Assembly: GCF_003436425.1 (NCBI RefSeq)
Contig: NZ_QSPK01000093.1
Coordinates: 1 to 6,856 of the forward strand
Reading direction: 5' to 3'
Length of the DNA stretch: 6,856 nucleotides
Source of the DNA: Eubacterium sp. TM05-53
GTDB taxonomy: Bacteria > Bacillota_I > Bacilli_A > Erysipelotrichales > Erysipelotrichaceae
Position 1 is the first letter of the stretch. Every line of letters begins with the position of its first letter. This document shows positions 1 to 6,022 of the stretch, piece by piece. The notes below the pieces were generated by a model. The model had not been told where the DNA came from. It did not search any database and worked only from the letters and a program-made list of their open reading frames with translations. The position numbers and the translations under genes are program-made.

Positions 1-356
1 TTAAAAAGAATATTGCGCGAGGATGTGCACACATTCACTCGACTTTCAATAATACAATCTTAACAATCACAGACGAAAGTGGAAATGCAGTAGCATGGAG
101 CAGTGCCGGAGCATTAGGATTCAAGGGAAGTCGTAAATCAACACCATATGCAGCACAGTTAGCAGGAGAAGCAGCTGGAAAAGCAGCAATGGATCACGGA
201 ATGAAGACAGTATCCGTAGATGTAAAAGGACCTGGACCTGGACGTGAAGCAGCTGTTAGAGCATTACAGGTAGCTGGTTTAGAAATTACAATGATCAATG
301 ATGTAACACCAATTCCACACAACGGATGTCGTCCACCAAAACGACCTCGTGGATAG
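1..356 (+). CDS. rpsK: 30S ribosomal protein S11 (uS11), 5'-truncated by the window edge
   Basis: This is a structural protein of the 30S subunit platform, where it contacts 16S rRNA near the E site and the mRNA exit path. The frame is open from base 3 for 117 codons to a TAG stop. Diagnostic S11 stretches are visible: [11 protein letters not shown] near the start, [17 protein letters not shown] in the middle, [10 protein letters not shown], and the C-terminal [15 protein letters not shown] block. The Asn of PHNG is the site known in bacterial S11 to become isoaspartate. The family is normally about 129 residues, so only about a dozen N-terminal residues lie outside the window. The gene is followed by rpoA after a 16-bp gap, the classical rpsM-rpsK-rpoA-rplQ order. 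The tail ends RPRG rather than the commoner RRRV, a minor variation. Identity is essentially certain. Confidence 0.98.
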   Translation, partial: KKNIARGCAHIHSTFNNTILTITDESGNAVAWSSAGALGFKGSRKSTPYAAQLAGEAAGKAAMDHGMKTVSVDVKGPGPGREAAVRALQVAGLEITMINDVTPIPHNGCRPPKRPRG

Positions 357-372
357 TTAAAGGAGGATAACG

Positions 373-1323
373 ATGCAGGAATTTGAAAGAGCTTCACTTC
401 ATAAAGATTTTGTGAATGAAGAAAACAATACTGGATCTTATATCTTTGAACCTCTTGAAAGAGGTTTTGGAATTACGATTGGAAATACCATTTGCCGTAC
501 ATTATTAACAAGTGTACCTGGCACACGCATTGTTGGATTTAAAGTATCTGGATTTGATGGAAAAGCAACAATGATTGAAGGTATTTTAGAAGATATTTAT
601 CGTATTTCATTAAATTTAAAAGCTGTACAATTATACAATGATGGAGAAGGATTCCAAACATTGCATATTTCAAAGAAAGGTCCTGCAACAATGCAGGCTG
701 CTGACATTATTTGTCCAGAAGCTGTAGAAGTTGTAGATCCTGAACAAGTTATTTGTACTTTAGAAAAAGGTGCAAGCTTGGAAATGGAAATTTATGCTGT
801 AACTGGAACTGGATATAAGAGTTCAATTGAAAACAAAGTGTCATACGACTTTGGTGAAGATGTCGTAGTATTAGATGCAACTTTCACTCCAATCCGTAAA
901 GCAGATTATTTAGCAGAACCTGCTCGTGTTGGGTTGGATAAAAAATATGATAAAGTACATATCAATGTAGAAACAGATGGTACAATTACACCTTTACAAG
1001 CTATCACAATGGCTGCAAAGATTTGTATGGAAAACTTAGATGAAGTTTTAACTGTTTCAGATTTAGAATTAGAAGAAAGTTTCATGGTTCAAAAAACTCA
1101 AGTTGAGGATGTTAAGAAAGTAAATACAATGATGATTGAAGATTTGGATTTATCTGTTCGTTCTTACAATTGTTTAAAACGTGCAGGAATTCAAACTGTT
1201 GATGAACTTACACAAAAAACAGAAGATGAAATGATGCATGTTAAGAATTTGGGTAAGAAATCACTCAAAGAAGTGAAGGACAAAATGTACCAATTGGGAT
1301 TGTTCTTCAAATCGTATGAATAA
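373..1323 (+). CDS. rpoA: DNA-directed RNA polymerase subunit alpha
   Basis: The alpha subunit dimerises to nucleate assembly of RNA polymerase (alpha2-beta-beta'-omega). Its C-terminal domain contacts UP-element DNA and activators. The 316-residue product is full length for Firmicutes. The N-terminal domain (about 1-230) carries FEPLERGFG at 25-33 and the GN-x(3)-R helix at 37-42. A linker follows at about 230-250. The C-terminal domain (about 252-312) has [14 protein letters not shown], in which R263 and N266 match E. coli R265 and N268 that touch DNA, then [12 protein letters not shown]. The ATG has an AGGAGG ribosome site at 361-366, spaced 6 bases. One oddity is C41, where most alphas have Arg (E. 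coli R44); the neighbouring R42 (E. coli R45), important for binding beta, is kept. It is co-transcribed with rpsK and rplQ. Confidence 0.98.
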   Translation: MQEFERASLHKDFVNEENNTGSYIFEPLERGFGITIGNTICRTLLTSVPGTRIVGFKVSGFDGKATMIEGILEDIYRISLNLKAVQLYNDGEGFQTLHISKKGPATMQAADIICPEAVEVVDPEQVICTLEKGASLEMEIYAVTGTGYKSSIENKVSYDFGEDVVVLDATFTPIRKADYLAEPARVGLDKKYDKVHINVETDGTITPLQAITMAAKICMENLDEVLTVSDLELEESFMVQKTQVEDVKKVNTMMIEDLDLSVRSYNCLKRAGIQTVDELTQKTEDEMMHVKNLGKKSLKEVKDKMYQLGLFFKSYE

Positions 1324-1337
1324 GAGGAGTAAGAATC

Positions 1338-1700
1338 ATGTGGAATCGTAAATTGGGACGTAAAGCCGATCATCGTAAAGCATTGTTGCGTAACATGGCA
1401 ACATCTTTGATTGAAAACGGACAAATCGAAACAACAGAAATGAAAGCAAAAGAATTAAGCGCTGTAATGGACTCATTAGTTACATTAGCAAAACGTGGAG
1501 ATTTACATGCACGTAGACAAGCAGCCGCTTATGTTCGTAATGTAGAAGTAGATGAAGAGGGAACAACAGCTCTTCAAAAATTATTCAATGAAATTGGACC
1601 AGCATATGCAGATCGTAATGGTGGATACACTCGTGTAGTTAAAACACGTATCCGTCGTGGAGATGCAGCTCCAATGGCAATTGTACAATTCGTGAAGTAG
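1338..1700 (+). CDS. rplQ: 50S ribosomal protein L17 (bL17)
   Basis: L17 is a bacterial large-subunit protein located near the exit of the peptide tunnel. The 120-residue length equals that of typical Bacillus L17. Family hallmarks are [16 protein letters not shown] at the N-terminus, [11 protein letters not shown] at about 30-40, the very conserved [16 protein letters not shown] at about 52-67, GGYTRVVK near 95, and [11 protein letters not shown] at the end. The ATG is preceded by GAGGAG at 1324-1329, directly after the rpoA stop at 1321-1323, so the two genes are closely coupled. It is the last gene of the ribosomal operon here. Its final codons (GTG AAG TAG) form the 5' arm of the terminator, so the coding end and the transcription stop share the same bases. 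Confidence 0.98.
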   Translation: MWNRKLGRKADHRKALLRNMATSLIENGQIETTEMKAKELSAVMDSLVTLAKRGDLHARRQAAAYVRNVEVDEEGTTALQKLFNEIGPAYADRNGGYTRVVKTRIRRGDAAPMAIVQFVK

Positions 1701-1724
1701 TAGTTACTACTTCACTTTTCTTTT
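1692..1724 (+). terminator. Intrinsic terminator of the ribosomal protein operon, overlapping the rplQ stop codon
   Basis: A perfect 10-bp stem pairs GTGAAGTAGT (1692-1701) with ACTACTTCAC (1706-1715) around an AGTT loop (1702-1705). The T-rich run TTTTCTTTT (1716-1724) follows immediately. This is the standard form of a rho-independent terminator. The rplQ stop codon TAG (1698-1700) lies inside the 5' arm, so a ribosome finishing rplQ would cover the arm that must fold. Only 13 bases separate the T-run from the next start codon. Confidence 0.93.
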
Positions 1725-1730
1725 AAGGAG
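1725..1730 (+). promoter_or_regulatory. Ribosome binding site fixing the methyltransferase start
   Basis: AAGGAG lies 7 bases before the ATG at 1738 and directly abuts the terminator T-run. It supports the short N-terminus of the methyltransferase. The in-frame sequence upstream is open only back to 1696, runs through the terminator hairpin, and does not resemble the usual family N-terminus. Confidence 0.85.
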
Positions 1731-1737
1731 AATTAAT

Positions 1738-2307
1738 ATGAGTGATTTAGAACAATACGCAAAAGAACATCAAGTACCTATTATGATGGATGGTGGGTTA
1801 AAGTTCTTGTTAGAAAAACTTCGAGAAAATCAATGCCTGTCATTTTTAGAGTTGGGAACTGCAATTGCGCGTACATCTATTGAAGTAGCTAAGTTAGATC
1901 CTAGAATGAAAGTTGTCACAATTGAAAGAAATCCCGACATGATCGTTCAGGCAAAAAAGAATATTGAGGAAAGTGGATTATCTGACCAAATCACATTGAT
2001 TGAAGGGGATGCCCTTGAAGTAGATGTAGATGGTATGTTTGACTGTATTTTTATTGATGCAGCTAAAGCACAATATCGACGTTTTTTTGAGAAATACTGT
2101 ATCCATTTGAATGAGAATGGTATAATTGTATCAGATAATATGAATTTTCATGGGCTTGTAGAACATCCAGAATTATCGCGTAATCGCAATACACGCCAAT
2201 TAGTTCGCAAGATCCATGATTATCATACGTATTTGGCAGAACTTTCCGATTATGAAACAGCATTTTATGATTATGGAGACGGAGTTGCCATTACAAGGAG
2301 GAAATAA
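1738..2307 (+). CDS. trmR: SAM-dependent O-methyltransferase, TrmR/YrrM-like (probable tRNA 5-hydroxyuridine methyltransferase)
   Basis: This is a class I O-methyltransferase of the family that includes Bacillus TrmR (YrrM), which methylates 5-hydroxyuridine to 5-methoxyuridine at tRNA position 34. Seen in the 189-residue product: EQYAKEHQVPIM near the N-terminus, typical of the TrmR group; SAM motif I at 38-47 (LELGTAIARTS); acidic motif TIERNPD with E63; GDA at 90-92; FIDAAKAQY at 105-113, with D107 a likely metal ligand; SDN at 132-134, with D133 and N134 as further ligands; and terminal GDGVAI. Two oddities stand out. Motif I has A-R-T-S where relatives usually have G-Y-S-A. The N-terminus also looks about 20-30 residues shorter than common homologues. 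It sits between a terminator and an uncharacterised membrane protein. The family is secure; the exact tRNA substrate is inferred. Confidence 0.82.
   Translation: MSDLEQYAKEHQVPIMMDGGLKFLLEKLRENQCLSFLELGTAIARTSIEVAKLDPRMKVVTIERNPDMIVQAKKNIEESGLSDQITLIEGDALEVDVDGMFDCIFIDAAKAQYRRFFEKYCIHLNENGIIVSDNMNFHGLVEHPELSRNRNTRQLVRKIHDYHTYLAELSDYETAFYDYGDGVAITRRK
2296..2301 (+). promoter_or_regulatory. Ribosome binding site embedded in the end of the methyltransferase gene
   Basis: A consensus AGGAGG lies 8 bases before the ATG at 2310 and at the same time encodes the two Arg codons (AGG AGG) at the end of the methyltransferase. The gene gap is only two bases, so the two genes are very probably co-transcribed and translationally linked. 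Confidence 0.85.
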
Positions 2308-2309
2308 TT

Positions 2310-2762
2310 ATGAATCTTTTTAAATTTTTAGTAGGTGCTGCAACCATTACAGTTGGCGCATGTGCAGTTGCTGGCAAAGTACGTCGTGATAAACAAAGAC
2401 AGGAAGAGTTAGATGAATTCTTATGCCCAGATATTGATGAACCTATTGAAAAAGAGATTCAACCAAGTGTAAGTCCATTAAAAAATATGGAATCGGATAT
2501 TATGGGATTTAAAGAGGCTGAAGAAGAAATTCTTCCGGTCACACTTACATATAGTTTTGATTCTAAGGAGGCGGCTAAACAATTTCAAACAGAAATTGCT
2601 GAAAATGGATTAACTTCTTCGTATGATGATGAAGACAAACTTGTGGATGTAATTTATCATGAGGGTGTAAATGAAAGTGATTTAAAAATTTTGTCAGACA
2701 CACTTGTAAATGCATGTACAAATACGAGTGCTGAATATAAAGGATTTCATTTTAATAAATAG
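2310..2762 (+). CDS. Uncharacterised small protein with one N-terminal membrane segment
   Basis: I do not recognise this 150-residue protein. Residues about 4-23 are hydrophobic (FKFLVGAATITVGACAVAGK) and are followed by a basic cluster, K23, R25, R26, K28 and R30. This fits a single membrane anchor with the rest of the chain in the cytoplasm by the positive-inside rule. A weak lipobox-like VGAC ends at C18, which would instead suggest a lipoprotein, but the charge pattern argues against that. Residues about 31-73 are acidic and probably disordered. Residues about 74-149 alternate predicted strands and helices (PVTLTYSF, SKEAAKQFQTEIAENG, LVDVIYH, ESDLKILSDTLVNAC, EYKGFHF) in a pattern consistent with a small alpha/beta ferredoxin-like domain; this fold is inferred only. 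It follows the methyltransferase by two bases and is closed by its own terminator. A good ribosome site and an intact frame support a real gene. Confidence 0.85.
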   Translation: MNLFKFLVGAATITVGACAVAGKVRRDKQRQEELDEFLCPDIDEPIEKEIQPSVSPLKNMESDIMGFKEAEEEILPVTLTYSFDSKEAAKQFQTEIAENGLTSSYDDEDKLVDVIYHEGVNESDLKILSDTLVNACTNTSAEYKGFHFNK

Positions 2763-2788
2763 TGGCTTGAGGGTGCTCAAGCCATTTT
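2763..2788 (+). terminator. Intrinsic terminator after the methyltransferase/membrane protein unit
   Basis: TGGCTTGAG (2763-2771) pairs perfectly with CTCAAGCCA (2776-2784) around a GGTG loop, and TTTT (2785-2788) follows. The stem begins one base after the TAG stop at 2760-2762. The T-run is short, so termination may be partial. The hairpin sits where the -35 box of the next promoter would be. Confidence 0.82.
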
Positions 2789-2792
2789 AATA

Positions 2793-2801
2793 TGGTATAA
2801 T
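2793..2801 (+). promoter_or_regulatory. Extended -10 promoter for the ecfA1-ecfA2-ecfT-truA-PHP unit
   Basis: TGG followed by a perfect TATAAT (2796-2801) makes an extended -10 element for a housekeeping sigma factor. At a 17-base spacing the -35 position would be 2773-2778 (GTGCTC), which is a poor match and lies inside the terminator hairpin. Promoter activity would therefore rest on the extended -10. A start at about 2807-2809 would give a leader of only about 20 bases, leaving no room for a riboswitch. Confidence 0.75.
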
Positions 2802-2816
2802 AGTTCCGTTTATGGT

Positions 2817-2821
2817 GGAGG
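2817..2821 (+). promoter_or_regulatory. Ribosome binding site deciding the ecfA1 start
   Basis: GGAGG lies 7 bases before the ATG at 2829 but only 4 bases before the in-frame GTG at 2826. The normal spacing and the usual family N-terminus both favour the ATG as start. Confidence 0.8.
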
Positions 2822-2828
2822 ATATGTG

Positions 2829-3647
2829 ATGGAAGCAATTGAAGTTTCACATTTAACTTTTTCCTATGATGGGAAAAATGATATATTAAAAAATGTTTCT
2901 TTTTCAATCCCAAAAGGAAGCTATACAACGATTATTGGACATAATGGTTCTGGTAAGAGTACAATGGCAAAACTAATCATTGGTTTATTGGAAGCGAAAA
3001 AGGGAAAAATTCAGATTTTAGGGCAGGAACTAAATGAAGAAAGTGTATATGAATTGAGAAGTCATGTAGGTATTGTATTCCAAAATCCAGACAATCAATT
3101 CATTGGTTCTACAGTGGCAGATGATATTGCCTTTGGTTTAGAAAATCATTGTGTAGAACAAGAAAAGATGCAGGATATTATTGAAGATGTCGCAAGTCGT
3201 GTTGGGATGACGGATTTTTTAAGTGCAGAGCCAACTAAATTATCTGGTGGACAAAAACAACGTGTTGCGATTGCGGGTATCTTAGCGATTGAACCGGATA
3301 TTATTATTTTTGATGAATCTACAAGTATGTTAGATCCTCAAGGTAAGGCAAGTATTAATGCGCAGATTCGTAAATTACATGAAGAAAAGAATATTACTAT
3401 TTTATCGATTACCCATGATATGGAAGAGGTTGCTCAATCTGAAAATGTCATAGTATTAGAAAATGGTGAGATTGCGATTCAGGGAACGCCAATGGATATT
3501 TTTAAACAAGAGGATAAATTGGCTAGAATGCAGTTGGACATTCCTTTTGCGTTAAAGATTTCTAAGGAATTAAAGAAGCGTGGAATCTTTAAAGAAAATG
3601 TATGTCGTTTAGATGAGGTGGTTGAAAAGTTATGTCGATTGAAATAA
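2829..3647 (+). CDS. ecfA1: ECF transporter ATP-binding subunit EcfA1
   Basis: This is one of the two ATPases that power energy-coupling factor (ECF) importers of vitamins and trace nutrients, acting at the inner face of the membrane with EcfA2 and EcfT. In the 272-residue chain: Walker A GHNGSGKST at 37-45, Q-loop Q85 in FQNPDNQF, ABC signature LSGGQ at 138-142, Walker B DIIIFDE at 157-163 with catalytic E163, SMLDP D-loop, and H-loop H196. The FQNPDNQF and FDESTSMLDP wording is typical of EcfA1 rather than of generic ABC ATPases. Length matches the family (about 270-280). I chose the ATG at 2829 over a GTG one codon earlier because of ribosome-site spacing. It is the first gene after the extended -10 promoter and overlaps ecfA2 by 16 bases. 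Confidence 0.94.
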   Translation: MEAIEVSHLTFSYDGKNDILKNVSFSIPKGSYTTIIGHNGSGKSTMAKLIIGLLEAKKGKIQILGQELNEESVYELRSHVGIVFQNPDNQFIGSTVADDIAFGLENHCVEQEKMQDIIEDVASRVGMTDFLSAEPTKLSGGQKQRVAIAGILAIEPDIIIFDESTSMLDPQGKASINAQIRKLHEEKNITILSITHDMEEVAQSENVIVLENGEIAIQGTPMDIFKQEDKLARMQLDIPFALKISKELKKRGIFKENVCRLDEVVEKLCRLK

Positions 3648-4492
3648 AGAAGTTAGAGCACACATATAATGAAAATACACCTTTTTCTCATGCAGCATTA
3701 AAAGGTATTGATCTTTCAATTCCAGAAGGGAAAGTTACAGCTATTATTGGTCAGACGGGTTCTGGTAAATCAACCTTGGTTCAACATTTAAACGGTCTAT
3801 TGATACCAACTGCAGGTACTTTGGATATTTGTGGTTTTCATATTCAGCCTTTGTTGAAAATCAAAGATGTGAAGCAATTAAGAAAAGAAGTTGGACTTGT
3901 ATTCCAGTTTCCTGAATATCAATTGTTTGAGGAAACGATTGGTAAGGATATTGCGTTTGGACCAAAAAACTTTGGAACAAGTGAAGAAGATGCTTCAGAA
4001 TTGGTAAAGAAAGTCTTGCCTGTTGTAGGATTGGATGAAAGTTATTTGGATCGTTCTCCTTTTGATTTGAGTGGAGGACAAAAACGTCGTGTTGCAATTG
4101 CGGGTATTTTAGTATTAAATCCAAAAGTTTTAGTTTTAGATGAGCCAACAGCAGGTCTTGATCCTCAAGGGGCACAGGAAATGATGACTTTGTTTATGAA
4201 CTTAAATAAAAAAGAAGGTAAAACCGTTCTTTTAGTAACGCATGATATGGAGCATGTCATGAATTATTGTGATCATGTGATCGTATTGAGTCATGGTGAA
4301 GTTACGCAGGAAGCGGATGTAAAGGAGTTCTTTAAACATCCTGAGTATTTACAAGAAATTGGTATCAACCCACCTAGTATTGTACGTTTAAAGATGCAGC
4401 TAGAGGAAAATGGATTTGAAATGGATCCAGATATTATGGATATGAATTCACTTGTGGATTCAATAGAAAAGCAGGTGAAGAAACATGAATAA
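3632..4492 (+). CDS. ecfA2: ECF transporter ATP-binding subunit EcfA2
   Basis: The second ATPase of the ECF module forms a heterodimer with EcfA1 and couples ATP hydrolysis to EcfT. The 286 residues contain Walker A GQTGSGKST at 40-48, Q-loop Q92 in FQFPEYQLFEETI (an EcfA2 hallmark), signature LSGGQ at 146-150, Walker B VLVLDE ending at E171, AGLDP D-loop, and H-loop H204. Both ATPases keep all catalytic residues, so both sites look competent. The C-terminal extension (about 235-286) with INPPSIVRL is usual for EcfA2. The start codon lies within the end of ecfA1, with GAGGTG at 3615-3620 upstream as a fair ribosome site, implying translational coupling. Its end overlaps ecfT by 8 bases. Confidence 0.94.
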   Translation: MSIEIKKLEHTYNENTPFSHAALKGIDLSIPEGKVTAIIGQTGSGKSTLVQHLNGLLIPTAGTLDICGFHIQPLLKIKDVKQLRKEVGLVFQFPEYQLFEETIGKDIAFGPKNFGTSEEDASELVKKVLPVVGLDESYLDRSPFDLSGGQKRRVAIAGILVLNPKVLVLDEPTAGLDPQGAQEMMTLFMNLNKKEGKTVLLVTHDMEHVMNYCDHVIVLSHGEVTQEADVKEFFKHPEYLQEIGINPPSIVRLKMQLEENGFEMDPDIMDMNSLVDSIEKQVKKHE

Positions 4493-5282
4493 TGTTGCGT
4501 TAGGACAATATATGCCATTGGATTCTGTGGTTCATAAGATGGATCCTCGATCTAAGATTATGATCATGTTGTTTTTGATGGTGGCAATCTTTATTCCTGC
4601 AGGTGCACTTGGATATGCGATTATTGGCGCGTTTATTTTATTTAGTTTATATTTGTCTAAGTTAAATATTCAATATGCCTTAAGAACAATGAAACCAATG
4701 TTATGGATGATGGCTTTCTTGTTGGTTATTAACCTATTGGTTATCAAAACAGGAACACCTTTATTTTCAATCAAGGGATTTACAATTTATAGTGATGCCG
4801 TAAATCAAACGTTATATATTGTGGTTCGTTTAATGTTGATGGTCATTATCACAACTGTATTAACAGCTACAACGAAACCTTTGGATTTAACTTTGGGAAT
4901 TGAAAAATTGTTGAAGCCTTTTGAAAAAGTTGGTGTACCAGCACACATTATTGCGATGATGATCAGTATTGCGTTGCGTTTTATTCCTACGTTGATTGAA
5001 GAAACACAACGTATTATGAATGCACAGGCAAGTCGTGGTGTGGATTTAGAAAATGGTAGTATCAAAGAAAAAATTATGGCTATTTTATCTTTGATTGTTC
5101 CGCTATTTGTTTCTGCATTTGATCGTGCAGATCAATTGGCGAATGCGATGGAAGCTAGAGGGTATGATCCTTCTAGAAAAAGAACGCGTTATAAGGTTTT
5201 AAAAATGCAGACAATGGATTATGCTTCCATGCTTTTAAGTGTTGTTGTTCTTTGTGCTTGTATTGGTATTTGGGTATTATGA
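4485..5282 (+). CDS. ecfT: ECF transporter transmembrane subunit EcfT
   Basis: EcfT is the integral membrane coupling protein that links the EcfA1/EcfA2 motor to interchangeable substrate-binding S components. The 265-residue protein opens with the family motif GQYMPLDSVVHKMDPRSK (7-24). Hydrophobic segments follow at about 25-38, 41-57, 70-87, 108-127, 153-168, 199-213 and 246-264. The two cytoplasmic Ala-x-Arg-Gly-type coupling signatures are present: ASRG at 182-185 and EARG at 223-226, the latter in AMEARGYDP. These helices dock into grooves of the ATPases. No S component gene is nearby, as expected for a group II ECF module shared by many unlinked S proteins. It overlaps ecfA2 by 8 bases and truA by 4 bases (ATGA). 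Confidence 0.95.
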   Translation: MNNVALGQYMPLDSVVHKMDPRSKIMIMLFLMVAIFIPAGALGYAIIGAFILFSLYLSKLNIQYALRTMKPMLWMMAFLLVINLLVIKTGTPLFSIKGFTIYSDAVNQTLYIVVRLMLMVIITTVLTATTKPLDLTLGIEKLLKPFEKVGVPAHIIAMMISIALRFIPTLIEETQRIMNAQASRGVDLENGSIKEKIMAILSLIVPLFVSAFDRADQLANAMEARGYDPSRKRTRYKVLKMQTMDYASMLLSVVVLCACIGIWVL

Positions 5283-6022
5283 TTGTAAAAGCACTTGTCA
5301 GCTATGATGGTTTTAATTATGCAGGCTGGCAAAAACAAGAGAATGCGTTAGGTATTCAACAAGTGATTGAAGAAGCTTTGTATAAAATTACTAAAGAGAA
5401 TGTGGATGTTGTTGCGAGTGGAAGAACGGATGCTGGTGTTCATGCGTTTGGTCAGGTCTTTCATTTTGAAACAAATAAAAATATTCCGGCTATTCAATAT
5501 GAAAGAGCATTAAATGCATTGCTTCCTAAAGATATTCGTATTTTAAAAACGGAAGAAATGCCCGATGATTTTCATGCACGTTTTAGTGCTGTAGGCAAAC
5601 GTTATGATTATTATTGTTCGTACGATATAAAGAATCCTTTTAATTATAAATATCGTAATTTATTAACCAAAAAATTGGATATTGAGGCGATGAAAAATGC
5701 ATCAAAAGTATTCTTGGGATCTCATGATTTTACGAGTTTTGCCTCAAGTAAAATCGATCCTAGAAAGCCTAGAGTTAAAACGATTTCAAATATTGAAATT
5801 AATGAAGAAGGTACAGATGTGCAGTTTATCTTTGAGGGTACAGGTTTTTTAAGGTATCAAGTTCGAATGATGACGGGTACTTTAATAGCGGTAGGTCAAC
5901 ATAAGATAGATATTGATGATGTGCAAGGAATGTTAGATGCGAAAGATAAGTCGGCATGTCGTTATAATGCACCGAGTTGCGGATTATATTTAGTGGAGGT
6001 AAAATACAATGAAACAAACTAA
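5279..6022 (+). CDS. truA: tRNA pseudouridine(38-40) synthase TruA
   Basis: TruA converts uridines 38, 39 and 40 in the anticodon arm of many tRNAs to pseudouridine. The 247-residue product has SYDGFNYAGWQKQ at the N-terminus, the catalytic loop SGRTDAGVHA with nucleophile D51 (E. coli D60), ALNALLPKDIRI, FHARFSAVGKRYDYY, the HDFTSFA segment, and the C-terminal GTGFLRYQVRMMTGTLI block. Length is usual for the family. I place the start at ATG 5279, whose ATGA overlaps the ecfT TGA stop; the frame is open further upstream to TTG 5252, but that would add an out-of-family extension lying inside ecfT. The ecfT-truA pairing is common in Bacillota. Its end overlaps the PHP gene by 14 bases. Confidence 0.96.
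   Translation: MIVKALVSYDGFNYAGWQKQENALGIQQVIEEALYKITKENVDVVASGRTDAGVHAFGQVFHFETNKNIPAIQYERALNALLPKDIRILKTEEMPDDFHARFSAVGKRYDYYCSYDIKNPFNYKYRNLLTKKLDIEAMKNASKVFLGSHDFTSFASSKIDPRKPRVKTISNIEINEEGTDVQFIFEGTGFLRYQVRMMTGTLIAVGQHKIDIDDVQGMLDAKDKSACRYNAPSCGLYLVEVKYNETN

Noticed and set aside
194..397. Minus-strand open frame opposite rpsK
   Set aside because: It lies opposite a certain S11 coding sequence and has no family resemblance; a shadow frame.
1679..1690. 12-bp perfect palindrome AATTGTACAATT just before the rplQ terminator as an operator
   Set aside because: It lies inside conserved rplQ coding sequence (Ile-Val-Gln-Phe), is single copy in the window, and has no adjacent promoter.
1681..1710. 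Possible promoter (TTGTAC with TACTAC-like -10) for the methyltransferase
   Set aside because: The -10 match is only about 3 of 6 and it coincides with the terminator stem; too weak to support.
2826..2828. GTG as an alternative ecfA1 start
   Set aside because: It is only 4 bases from the GGAGG site, against 7 for the next codon ATG, and would add just one residue.
2802..2828. Riboswitch or structured leader before the ECF genes
   Set aside because: The leader predicted from the extended -10 is only about 20 bases, too short for any known aptamer.
3861..4175. Minus-strand open frame of 104 codons inside ecfA2
   Set aside because: It lies fully opposite the conserved EcfA2 motifs, with Leu/Gln/His-rich low-complexity composition typical of an antisense shadow.
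4805..5065. Minus-strand open frame inside ecfT
   Set aside because: It is antisense to EcfT coding sequence; no independent evidence supports a gene.
5252..5278. Upstream TTG start for truA
   Set aside because: It would add nine residues outside the family pattern; the ATG at 5279 gives the standard TruA N-terminus and a typical ATGA overlap.
5963..5968. Perfect TATAAT near the end of truA as a promoter for the PHP gene
   Set aside because: There is no TG extension and no recognisable -35 at usable spacing; it is made by ordinary Tyr-Asn codons.
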